Assembly: GCF_014839805.1 (NCBI RefSeq)
Contig: NC_051121.1
Location: forward strand, 3,145,116 to 3,209,115
Length of the DNA stretch: 64,000 nucleotides
Direction: 5' to 3'
Source of the DNA: Manduca sexta
Lineage: Eukaryota > Arthropoda > Insecta > Lepidoptera > Sphingidae
The position numbers were made by a program, and so were the translations under genes. Positions within the stretch are counted from its first letter, which is position 1, and each line of letters opens with the position of its first letter. This document shows positions 46,224-57,236 of this stretch, one piece after another. The notes under the pieces were generated by a model, which did no database searches, was not told where the DNA came from, and was given only the letters and a program-made list of their open reading frames with translations.

Positions 46224-48060
46224 GTAAGTGTTTTTTTTATTCAATGATTCAATTCATATCTTGAATTAAATAAATACTACCAACAATATTTTAGAAAATG
46301 GACTAGCTATTAAATATACTTTCATCAAAAATATCTAAGAAAATAGTGATTATAACATAAGAAAGAGTAATAAAACATTTCAAATTAGTGTTGCAGTATA
46401 ATGTTGTTAATGTTGATATGCAGCAAGGAGCCGAACGAGGGCTTCCATTGTTGGCACAATATCAATATTGTACTTATTAAGTTGAAATAGTCACAGAGCA
46501 GATAATAGAGCACAGCTCACAACACTTACGGGCTGTTTTACAAGTTTCAGGTTAATTTTATTTGACAGTTATCTTATTAAACAGCCAATGTAGTTAGTAC
46601 TAGCAGTAACTTTAATAACTTTATTAACATTTATTTGAGAGCACAGATTAATATGAGAATTTGGTACTTGGTCAGTTTACACATTCATGTGATAAGTAGC
46701 ATTTACTCAAAAGTTGTGGAATATTATTAGAACCCGTTCGGATGACAAGCGTTTTATGCGTTTACAATATTCGTATTTTAGTATTCATTTCGTTTAAATA
46801 AAATGCTATCACTGACTACAATTACTTTACGAATATTAACGCGTGTTTCGACTAGCTGCAAAGACCAACTGCTTGGTCTGTGAAACGCTCAGCCTTTTTT
46901 AACAAAAGTATCACAAATATATTATAAAAAATATTTTTGTCAATACGCCCTCTCTTGACAGGAGACCGTCTTCGATCACGCATTTTTAACAAAATAGACA
47001 ACACGTTCAAAACACGTACCGCCTCCTAGTGATTACCAGAGAACATGATGGTAACAAAACTCTTCAGCGACACAGCTGTCAAGCAGTCATTAAAGGCAAT
47101 GCATTCAATTCTTAATATGGTGAGATGATTACCATTGAAAATCTGCAGAAATCTTATTCAAAGAGAACATGAAATTTAATTCAGGCAAAAGCCTATGACT
47201 CCCTAAAAAAGCGTGCACTCAAGCTTTCACGAGCAAAGACAAAACAAGAATATTGATCATCTTTACTTACTTGTAAGTCATGTAACTTCAGTTGTTTTAA
47301 GAAAGATCCAATGAACGGTGCATCCGGATGCGACGGGCTCGGCGTCTGAGATAGGTGGTAGAAGAGACAATTAAAAAACTCAGGGGCTATTATGTGGTAC
47401 GAGCTCTATGTATTTCTGTACCACTGCGTTACACACGGCACTGGTCGCTGGTGTTAATCAACACGAGTCACTGACCTGGGGACTCCGAATCAGGCGAACA
47501 CGTGGTCCGGAGTTAGCACACCGACAATGGTGATGCGCAGTCAGGAGGCAGCTCTCTCGCACCGTCTGCTGCACGCGGCTGACTCCGGCGGCAGTTGGAC
47601 GGGCTCGGCTCCCGCGACGCCGGTGATACGCAGTTAGACGGGGTCAGAAGGCAGCTCTCTCGTCCCGTCTGCTACGGCTCAGCACTCCCTGCAGTGAACC
47701 GCGTGCCGTGATACCTAGCGGGAACAACGATGTGCGAGACAACACGCAGTTAGTTAGTCGTGCTACGGCCAGATATGATTGCAAAAAGACTGCGAATGAC
47801 ATTGCACGCTTATTTATACAGGCGCCATTCGGGCGTACGTCACAACAATTGACAGTACAAAGCAATGGCGACTCTGATTGGTAGTTATAACTGCGAGAGC
47901 ATAGATCCTTCACTTTATAACAACAGACTACTTAGAAAATAATTAGTAACGTTACACGGACATCAATCGTCCACAATACACTCATGTAGAATTTCTGATA
48001 TAACTCACACCAGCCATTCGCGTTCATACAGGATACCATCGTGGTTCTCATAAATACATG

Positions 48061-48380
48061 AAGTTGGCAACGACCAACATGAAGTGTTGGCAACGACCAA
48101 GCTGAAGTGTTGGATCATCCAACATGACGTATTGACATTAAACAACATGAAGTGTTCCAACGACCAACATGTCTAATGTTGCGAGTTTACATGAGTGGCA
48201 AGTATTGGCAACAACCAACATGTTTAACGTTTGCAGATAAACGACACATGATGGCAACAACTAACATGAATTACTTTTTTTTATTTTGCCCACTAAAGTG
48301 CATGAGTTGGCAGCGACCAAATTGGAAGTGCCTAATACATCATCTGGCATAAGCAAAGTGCACGTGTTGGTACCGACCAA
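48061..48380. repeat. Degenerate minisatellite, about 23-bp period, copy B
   Basis: Same array as 44351-44670, carried by the segmental duplication and differing by only a few bases. Confidence 0.75.
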
Positions 48381-48558
48381 CATAAATGACATCCATAGTC
48401 ATGGTTGAAGAATGAAGAGCAAGTCTCGGGGCACCACTCGCCCATCCAAGGTATCTTACACGCGCGATATTCACCGCCAAGCCAATGCTTACCAAGACAA
48501 CACGCGGTATGAGTTCGTAGGTAGATTCTGTAAGTATCATCCCTACTCTGGACATTTA

Positions 48559-48861
48559 TAATAATAATAATAATATCAGCCCTGTATTATATACTTGCCC
48601 ACTGCTGAGCACGGGCCTCCTCTACTACTGAGAGGGATTAGGCCTTAGTCCACCACGTTGGCCTAGTGTGGATTGGTAGACTTCACACACCTTCGAAATT
48701 CCTATAGAGAACTTCTCAGATGTGCATGTTTCCTCACGATGTTTGCCTTCACCGTTAAAGCGAACGATAAATTCACAAAGAATACACACATGATTTTTTA
48801 GAAAAGTCAGAGGTGTGTGCCCTTGGGATTTGAACCTGCGGACATTCGTCTTGGCAGTCCG
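48559..48861 (-). repeat. tRNA-derived SINE (family 2), present only in duplication unit 2
   Basis: A perfect 12-bp target duplication tctggacattta lies at 48547-48558 and 48862-48873. The matching place in unit 1 (about 44835) has the empty site. The tRNA-like head is truncated before the A box. The insertion therefore happened after the segmental duplication. Confidence 0.93.
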
Positions 48862-49356
48862 TCTGGACATTTAAGTAAATAATAATTCTTTTTTTGTAAA
48901 AAACATGTACATATTCTCAAAAATAACTTTACGCTAATTAATACTAGGCAATATAAAAATAATTTAAGATTGTTTGTTTGAACACTGGTACCCAAGTTAA
49001 GATTAAACTTGTGTTACGGTAATCAGGATGTTCTCATGAGGCATTACCTGAGATAATTTACATGAGATGCATTGGAGGTCAATTATTTGAGAACTTAGTA
49101 GGAGCGTGTGAGTGGGCCTATGTTATGTGCTCATTGTAGTTTTAGTCTTTAGCCTAAAAACTTTTTTCTTATGTTAAAGTTTATTAACTAGAAATATATT
49201 ACAGTACTGATGTGTTTTATTGTACAGACGACTCATTATAACATATAGCATGATTTGGAGAGAGATCAAGGATAAAACTAATCTGAATATCAATTAGGTA
49301 TCTTAATAACAAGTAAGTATGACAACGCTACAAAAAAAAAAAACAAAATCATCATG

Positions 49357-49453
49357 TATTGTCGATAACCGCGACATTACTACTTCTACAATAAATATAT
49401 AAGAGTGACATCGCTATGCTCAAGTGACATTATAGCTAGGGTACTACGTTAAC
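49357..49453 (+). promoter_or_regulatory. EcKL gene 3 proximal promoter
   Basis: TATATAAG at 49396-49403 is 58 bases before the ATG. GATAA at 49364-49368 lies within the conserved tcgataaccgcgacattac block. Confidence 0.65.
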
Positions 49454-51399
49454 ATGGGACTGCAATTCGAAGGTGCAACTGATAATATAAGTGAACCTCA
49501 GTTGGCTTATATACGTGATGTCTTAGAGAAAAGAGGATATAAAGACACCAAAGTAACTATTCAAGCGGTCGGTAAAGATGGTGATAACTTTATAGCTAGT
49601 GTTAAAAGAATTGTGGTTCGAAACGAAAATGGGGAATTCCGAATGATAGCGAAGTTTGCGACGCAACATGAATTATTAAGAGCTAATATGGGATTAGAAA
49701 GTTTATTTAGAAATGAACATATTATGTATACATCGGTTTTACCTAAATTTCACGAACTGGAAGAACAAGCTGACTTACCGAAAGAAGACAGGCTGAGGTT
49801 TCCAGTGTGTTATGGATCTTCAACGGCAGCACCACACGAAGTGATCCTCCTGGAAGATTTGCAAGTACCAGGCTTTATCATGATGGACAGATTCGAGACA
49901 TTATCTGACGAATGCATCAAATCCGGGCTAAAGAAATTGGCTCTCCTGCACTCTCTTTCCTACGCTCTGAAAAATAAAGAACTGGACGTTTTCAACGAAT
50001 ACAAAAGTACCTTATTTAATATGTGGGCAGATGTAGCGAATAGACCAAATATAACAACGTTCTCAAAACCTATCGAAAATGTATTATCAACGCTGGTAGA
50101 CGGAGACCAAAGGAAAAGGCTTATAAAAGACAGTATTGTTCACGGGCTCAAGCTGGGCTTAAAATTGGAGAATCACGACAAAGACTCGAAATATTCCGCC
50201 ATTCTGCACGGCGACTCGTGGACAAACAACATATTGTTTAGATTTGATGTAAGTGTTTTTTTTATTCTATGATTCAATTAATATCTTGAATTAAATAAAT
50301 ACTACCAACAATATTTCAGAAAATGAAATAGCTATTAAATATACTTTCATCAAAAATATCTAAGAAAAATAGTGATTATAACATAAGAAAGAGTAATAAA
50401 ACATTTCAAATTAGTGTTGCAGTATAATGTTGTTAATGTTGATATGCAGCAAGGAGCCGAACGAGGGCTTCCATTGTTGGCACAATATCAATATTGTACT
50501 TATTAAGTTGAAATAGTCACAGAGCAGATAATAGAGCACAGCTCACAACACTTACGGGTTGGCTTACAAGTTTCAGGTTAATTTTATTTGACAGTTATCT
50601 TATTAAACAGCCAATGTGGTTAGTACTAACTTTTTTTTTATTACCATTTATTTGAGAGATTAGAGTCGGACTTTTGTACTTGGTCGGTTTACATATTCAT
50701 GTGATAAGGAGCATTTACTCAAAAGTTGTGGAACATTATTAGAACCCGTTCGGATGACAAGCGCTACATGCGCGTTTACAACGATTCGTATTTTGTATTC
50801 ATTTCGATCAGATCACATGCTAACGTGCGCAATTACGTGTAGTTGTTAACGCGTGTTTCGCTAGCGCACGTCTGACGCTTGTCATCTAAACGGAGCCTTG
50901 ATTAACCGAAAATGAGCATAGTAGGTATTATAAAAAAATATTATATTTTCAGGGTGATACACTGCAAGAATCCATATTGATAGATTATCAGATATCAAGA
51001 GTATCTGTACCAATATATGATGTAATGTACATGATTTTCAACTGCACCGACCATAAAACTCGATTGGAACATTTCTACGACTGGATTGATTATTATCACT
51101 CAGAATTGGAGAAGGTTCTTAGTAATTATGGAATTAAAGCAAACTACATCTATTCTAGAGACCAACTATATGCCGACTTGAAGAGATATGCTAAATTCCT
51201 ATTTGCTATATCATTATTAGGAGCAAACAATCTGGTATTGCGCCCTGAAGATGCAGCTAAGATGAAGGAATCAGTAAAGAAACCGATGGAGAATAGTGAA
51301 TATTCAGATTTCTCATCAAATGATGTGGAAACCAATCTGCTAAAAAAGCTTAAAGTGGAGGAGCTTGTGGACAGCTATGTGAAGTTTGGTTTATTGTAA
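49454..51399 (+). CDS. EcKL gene 3 (ecdysteroid-kinase-like), intact, 413 aa
   Basis: Exon 1 is 49454-50248 (265 aa) and exon 2 is 50953-51399 (148 aa plus stop), with a 704-bp phase-0 GT-AG intron. The family comprises ATP-dependent small-molecule kinases; characterised members phosphorylate ecdysteroids at C22, and others are linked to detoxification of plant or insecticidal compounds. Motifs: GDNFIASV (43-50), K67 in MIAKFA, VILLEDL (130-136), HGDSWTNNILF with D254 and N259, and D276 in LIDYQ. No signal peptide or membrane segment is seen, so it should be cytosolic. Length is typical of the family. AATAAA lies at 51547-51552. The substrate cannot be inferred. Its exon 1 has a near-identical twin upstream (45429). 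Confidence 0.93.
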
Positions 51400-52109
51400 T
51401 GTGAATAAAGAGTTGAGAAGAAGTCAGAATCGTTGTGATTAGAAACTAGATAAAACGAAAATGCGTCACGATATTTGAAAAGGGAAGAGCGTTCAACCAA
51501 TTTCATGCTACATTGTGCATCCTTTTATTCTTTTGTGACTGTGTTTAATAAATGTGTTTATGCCTGCGTATTATAAAGCTAGTATAAAGCAAGGTTATTG
51601 TATTATTTATGTGATTTTTATTTTAATCTCACCAATAAATTCATTTTGCATGTATGTTTTAGTAGTACGTATAAATAATAAACCTTACATTCATCCTAAT
51701 ACTCCTGATACTCTGTATCCATCTCAATCTCTCGTAGGCTATTTTTCAGAAGTTTCACTTATGCTTCTTGGGGGTCGAATCCGACGTATAGGAAAATAGG
51801 GAATTTATTGACTCTTACCTACACAGCTACCATATCTGTTCTTCGCTTAGAACGCCCGTAATAGCAAAAAGACTGATATGCCGCAGTACGCAGAATTAGG
51901 TTCATAAATAAAAAAAGTAACCCAATATCAGCATTCAGCCATCGAATATTAACAACACACTAATTGTATTTAGTAGATGATTGATAAAAACGTTTCCGCC
52001 ACACTTCCACAACGAATAAATGGGGAAATAAAAAAACACGTTATGACAATCTTCGTTATTAAGTACAACGGGAGAAGCATTTTATCATATCAGAATTAAC
52101 ATGTCATGT

Positions 52110-52260
52110 CTCAGGATGGCGAGCGCAGTGGAATACAAAACAATACTTCGTAATACAAGGTGTTGGATGGTGTTTCTACTGTTTATGGGTGGTCGTATCG
52201 CTTACCATGAGGCGAACGGCAAGCTCGTCTCGTCATTCATAACAACAAAAAATATATAAA
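52110..52260. repeat. LINE 3' tail fragment
   Basis: The segment gtgttggatggtgtttctac through taccatgaggcgaacggcaa is a 3' end commonly seen in lepidopteran LINEs. No coding part is attached. Confidence 0.5.
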
Positions 52261-52587
52261 CGGTTATTTTAAATAACACCAACAACCTCGCAGGATTAAA
52301 TAGCTAATATCATTCACAACAACGTTTGTTCTACGACTGTTGATAATTTGTTAGATTTTATGTTTGTTTCGTAACCGTGGTTTATAATCATAGAACTTAT
52401 TTTTTATAATAATTCACGTGATGTTAGAATGTGTAAGAGTAAAAATTATTTAAATTCGCACACATTTGCTACCAACTAAATCGACCAATATCGCTGGCCA
52501 ATGGGAGGCCACGCGCCAGCGCCATCCAGCGGATGGTGCAGTAACAAAAGTGCGGTGCATCGATGGCGCACGTACCCCAGTGCGCTT

Positions 52588-52915
52588 AATATAATATCAG
52601 CCCTGTATTATATACTTGCCCACTGCTGAGCACGGGCCTCCTCTACTACTGAGAGGGATTAGGCCTTAGTCCACCACGCAGGCCTAGTGCGGATTGGTAG
52701 ACTTCACACACCTTCGAAATTCCTATAGAGAACTTCTCAGATGTGCAGGTTTTCTCACGATGTTTTACTTCACCGTTAAAGCGAACGATAAATTCACAAA
52801 GAATACACACATGATTTTTTTAGAAATGTCAGAGGTGTGTGCCCTTGGGATTTGAACCTGCGGACATTCGTCTCGGCAGTCCGTTCCACACCCAACTAGG
52901 CTTAGAGGCTATCGC
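52588..52915 (-). repeat. tRNA-derived SINE (family 2), near full length
   Basis: The minus-oriented copy has the B-box complement ggatttgaacc near 52850 and an A-box region ccaactaggct interrupted by a small insertion (tagaggct). A short target duplication of the type cgcttaata appears on both sides. Confidence 0.85.
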
Positions 52916-53439
52916 CACGCTTAATAATTAGGTGATGTTATAACTGTGAAAGTTTACATATCCCAGGACCCAATCCTTATATTGTGTGTACTAACTTTGT
53001 GTAGTGTCCTAATAAATTATGCGTGCAACGGCATACCAAGGCGGGTTTCCTGACGTTGTGAGGCATTGGCAGTGGCAGATATGAGTACTTGCACGCATTT
53101 CCATCGTCACGCGAATATTCGTTTATGTCCCTATGAATCATCACGAAACAATAAAACGAATTAATCAAAATAAAAAGATAATTTAATTTACCAATTATTA
53201 TTTTTTTAACTCTGCGTATCGCGAATATTAGGTAAATAAACCATTGCGAATCGCAGGGTAGATAGAGGGTTGGCGGGGGCGGTGGTTACCCATTTTTATC
53301 CAGCCGCCAGTCATTGGCTTTGATGCGCACGCGCTTCACGTCGTTGTGTGCCACGATTTTCGTCGCCGTTTCGATCGATGTCCCTACGAATGTAGCATTA
53401 TACAATAAAAAGTTAATAATACCTAGTAATAAATAAAAT

Positions 53440-53570
53440 TGTAACTTTGACTTTGCGGATGACCAACACCTCAGCCCCTGACCATGAAGGCTGCAAAGCC
53501 GAAACGTCGGGAGAAAAGCAAAATATTAAAACCGCGTTAAATCCGAAAATAGTTTAATTTTAATACTTTT
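53440..53570. repeat. GACGTTTCG palindromic repeat family, partial copy
   Basis: It contains ctgaccatgaaggctgcaaa and gccgaaacgtcgggagaaaa, then aaaaccgcgttaaatccgaa and a tagtttaatttt arm. The second arm is not clear. Confidence 0.6.
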
Positions 53571-53965
53571 CTACCAATACTTGAAATTAAAACGTTAAAG
53601 AATGATAACGTTAAACGTTGTGACATTGTTTAGATACCTAAACTACATACCTACATTATCGATGCCTACGTACGACTTATTTCTTTATAATTGTTTAATG
53701 TAGCCAGTCATAAGTCTGATAAAGTGTGAAGGGATTGTGGACTCAGTGTTGGCCCATTGAGTAATTGATGTTAACTAGGCGATTATCTGGCGAAGAAAGT
53801 ATTATTATTGACAACGATGGCGAGCGCGAGCAAGCGACGTTTTTTCCTTATAAATAAAACTTTTTTGTAATTATTTGAGTTATGACAAGTTATAGAACAA
53901 ACTTTGTTGTTTATCATAGCTCTATATCTAATCCTGCGGTGCTGGTTTTTTTTTAAATAACTATG

Positions 53966-54130
53966 TATATATCGTATGTTCATATTTACAATACCACAAT
54001 GATAAGCAAAGGAGTATGATTCAAAAATATATCATAAAATGACAAGGTAATTTATATTAATTGTGATATGAAACGATGTGTCATTAAAATGACTATTTGA
54101 AATGTAAGTGTAATAAAAATTACGACAAAA
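53966..54130. repeat. Dispersed non-coding repeat shared with 35301-35460
   Basis: Blocks such as cacaatgataagca and gtcattaaaatgactat recur in the same order near 35301-35460. Element class unknown. Confidence 0.4.
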
Positions 54131-54463
54131 ATGTCAAATCATGACCGTTACACACAAATTGAATGTATATTGAAAAATGTTTCAATGTATATGGACACAT
54201 ATTTCAAATAACTTTTTAATTATTTTTTAGCCAGAAGAAATGTTATGTTTAATAAAAACACAAAGTAAATATTACATCAATTCAGATTAGTAGCTGACAG
54301 TATTTTTAATTAACGCTCCTAATCTCAATGTATGATGATTCGACGATTAACCTCTCTCTCAAAGTTGAACTTGCCTAGTTGGACTTGTCTTAAGTAGACG
54401 TATTCGCCTTTGGGTTCTATAATTGTACTCAGAACGACATGGTTGCGTTGGTATACGAGCACC

Positions 54464-54667
54464 TCAACACTTCGATATATAATCAGTATGGCACCGCTGG
54501 ACAGACTGCAATACAGCGCAGGTCTCGGTCAAATCAAAGGCTTTATAGTCTACGAACGCTAAGCAAAGTGGGAAATTATACTCCTCAGTTTTTTGTATAA
54601 CTTGCCACAACGTAAGGTAACGTAAACAATTTCTTACCCCGGGAGAAAAAAAGAAAAAAAAAGGCAT
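54464..54667 (-). pseudogene. RTE-type LINE reverse transcriptase fragment
   Basis: The minus frame includes QVIQKTEEYNFPLCLAFVDY, then KAFD, ETCAVLQSVQRC and DYI. The LAFVDYxKAFD block is the catalytic motif A region of RTE-clade reverse transcriptase. Only about 50 relevant residues survive. Confidence 0.7.
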
Positions 54668-54767
54668 GATCCGATAGAGATCTGATGTAATGCTTCATGG
54701 TGCTCCGGAGCAGCTCTAATGCGTCTGTCGATGAAGGCTACCGCGGGGTTTTAGTCGGTATGCGGAC

Positions 54768-54964
54768 GTGCATAGCATGCTGGTAACCCACACGACATAC
54801 CCGCCTTGGTTTCTTGAACTAATACGGAATCTTAAAGTGATTTACCCGCGAAAAAAGGTATTAGTTCATAAATTCAGTTGTCTTAGGACTCTAAATACGA
54901 TTCTTATGTCAGATTTAAAATCCTGGGACTCTGCTTCCGATTCCGCTATGTATACTTTGGACAT
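54768..54964 (+). pseudogene. Possible LINE fragment, endonuclease-RT linker type
   Basis: The plus frame reads TTYPPWFLELIRNLKVIYPR and KKVLVHKFSCLRTLN. The PPWFxxELIRNLKxKKxxHxKFK pattern is typical of jockey-like LINEs between endonuclease and reverse transcriptase. Decayed and short. Confidence 0.4.
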
Positions 54965-55375
54965 TTAAGTAAACAATATTTCTTTATTTGACAAAAATCG
55001 TATATATACTTACAAATAAAATTACGCTAATGATTCTGTGCAATATAACAAATTATCTTGAAGCGATTAAACACTGATACCCAAGGTGAGATTAGATTTA
55101 TGTTATGGGTGATGCTCACATGAGATATTACCTAAGATAAGGTATATTAGATGTATCGGAGATCAGTTATTTGTTAACTTAGTAGAAGCGTGCTCATTTT
55201 AGTTTTAAGTCTGCAAAACTTTTTTCCTAAATTGAAAATATATTACTGACTATAGTATTGATTACATGACCCATAATATTATATGACATTATTTAGATAG
55301 TGTGCAAGAATAAAGATAATCTTAGGCTGGCTTGCACAATCTCTCGCTTAATATGATTAGGTAATCTATATATAT

Positions 55376-56656
55376 CAGTGGCGAAGCGTCCATACAAGCC
55401 GATTCCCACCGGCTTCCCTTTTAGGTTTTCGGTGATACTAAACAATATATATAGGCAAATATAAATTTACAACATATCAGACAATGGATAATAATTATAA
55501 TAGCTTAACTTATTAATTATAATTGATAACTTAATAATGACATCTATCGGCAATTAGCCCGTTGTTTGTTAATTTAATCGATATCAATTACTTATTTTAA
55601 ATAACGTTAGATGGCGCATCTTGTATTTAGTTCCCCAGAAATTCCGTTACCTAAGTGAAATTGTGACGCCACAGGCAAAGGTAACCCGCTGTCAAGCGGC
55701 TTAATGTTGTAGTATGTTTTTTAATATAGATGGCAGCACTTTCTATGACTTTCTATGCCAGTGTTGGTCGAAATCGCGCGGAAGATATGGGCAAAGGTAA
55801 CCCGAGCTAGTTCGGCTTCACGTTAACCGACTTTGTATAGTTGTCGCTCTTTACGTCCTTCAAACGTCATAATTTATTATGCTACCAAGTTGCGGTGTTT
55901 GTAAAAGGTAAATTGTCATATTCATTTTATTTTTTGATAGTCATGTGATATTTAGTTACCAGCGCTTTGTTTATTTAGAAACTACAAATAAAAGTGTATT
56001 ATAATGGAAATAACTACCTGTGATCAGTTTAATGTCAACCTTTACGTAAGTATATTATTAGTCGGTGATTTCACATATTAGTATTTAGATGGTAAAATAT
56101 TTGAAGAAGATCTGAAAGGTTTTGATTTTAGACACAAAATGTTTGTTAGAAGAAAATAAATATGATATTTTACTGAATTTAAAGTAGCACCACGATACAA
56201 TCAAAAGTTAACGAATAACCTTTCTTGATTATAATTTAAATTGATAATTATATAAGTTTATCATGTAGGTAGACTTAAACTGTTGGTCTGTTTGGCGATC
56301 GTGCTACCTATTTCTATTACATTTATAGTTTTATTTTGAAAATAAACAGATACTTTTAGTGTAGTGTGGTTATAATTTTAATACTTACTTTTGTTGCTGT
56401 TATAACAAATTAATAGGTAAGTAGTTATATATTGACTAATGGATCGAGAATTATCTTCGTTTATTGTTCGATTTTATGAATGTTTCAATTATTTACGCAT
56501 AATAGGTAATTTAGTATGTATGTCAACGTTTGTTGATTTCGAATCAAGACTAATCCGTTGTCTTAGTTTTTGTTTGCCGATAAATTGCCCCGATATCTTA
56601 ACTGACGCCTTTTTTTTTACACCGGGTTACCTTTTGAAAAATTTCACCCTTCGCCA

Positions 56657-56659
<3 letters not shown>
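55376..56659. mobile_element. hAT-type DNA transposon, about 1.28 kb, copy B
   Basis: Near-identical to 13259-14546, with cagtggcgaag ends. The flanks atatatat (55368-55375 and from 56660) are compatible with an 8-bp duplication. No transposase. A 73-codon frame (56439-56660) matches that in copy A until a short indel. Confidence 0.87.
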
Positions 56660-56737
<78 letters not shown>

Positions 56738-56759
56738 ATATATCTATATATATATATAA

Positions 56760-56788
<29 letters not shown>
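56660..56788. repeat. (TA)n microsatellite, about 128 bp
   Basis: A long TA array with a few TATC interruptions begins exactly at the right end of hAT copy B, where the target duplication atatatat should be. Confidence 0.95.
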
Positions 56789-56792
<4 letters not shown>

Positions 56793-57139
56793 GAGAAGAT
56801 TGTTATGAAAGAAAAAATGAAAAAAATTGCGTGGAAAATTTAAGAAAACTTAACGTAAATATTAATTTTATATAACTGTCAATTGTTTGAAATAACTGTC
56901 AGTGATTGACAGAATGCGCGCTGCAAATTCATAGTTAAGACGGGACAACTAGTTCTAAATAAATTTTAATCATAGTTCCTCAACTGCTACCTAATGAATG
57001 ACAGTGACGAAGTTTTAAATATGTTCAGCGCTATACATGTTTAGTAACTCGTTGTGCAAGCCAGCCTTAATATCACAATTATATATCCTAATAACGCGTA
57101 AGAATGACAATGCTACAAGTTCAAAACATCCTGTAATGA

Positions 57140-57236
57140 CAATTCGATAGCTGCGATATTACTACTTCTACGATTAATATATAAAGTGTGACTTGGAAAT
57201 GATAGAGCCACATTTTTGCTTGGTCACTACACCAAC
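57140..57236 (+). promoter_or_regulatory. EcKL gene 4 proximal promoter
   Basis: TATATAAA at 57178-57185 is 59 bases before the ATG. The upstream block reads ttcgatagctgcgatattac, a diverged form of that in genes 1-3 (GATAG instead of GATAA). Confidence 0.6.

Larger units (their letters stand above)
43050..46786 (+). repeat. Tandem segmental duplication, unit 1 (about 3.7 kb)
   Basis: It contains the 3' flank of gene 1, an LTR-like segment, a minisatellite, the EcKL promoter, exon 1 of gene 2 and the first part of its intron. Unit 2 (46787-50800) repeats this at high identity. The unit ends inside the intron, so exon 2 is not included. Short motif atttcg is present at the unit's start (43050-43055) and at the junction (46787-46792). 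Confidence 0.9.
46787..50800 (+). repeat. Tandem segmental duplication, unit 2 (about 4.0 kb)
   Basis: Second copy of 43050-46786. The extra length is largely one SINE with its duplicated target (48559-48873). It holds LTR-like copy B (47280-47956), minisatellite copy B (48061-48380) and the promoter and exon 1 of gene 3. Confidence 0.9.
55325..57066. mobile_element. MITE with ggctggcttgcacaa ends, carrying a nested hAT element
   Basis: The left end ggctggcttgcacaa (55325) and right end ttgtgcaagccagcc (to 57066) are complementary. TTA on both outer sides (55322-55324, 57067-57069) fits the 3-bp duplication of PIF/Harbinger-type elements. Without the nested element and microsatellite it is about 330 bp. 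It lies upstream of EcKL gene 4. Confidence 0.72.

Noticed and set aside
56660..56788. TA array as an origin or regulatory element
   Set aside because: It is explained as a microsatellite at the hAT insertion site; nothing supports another role.
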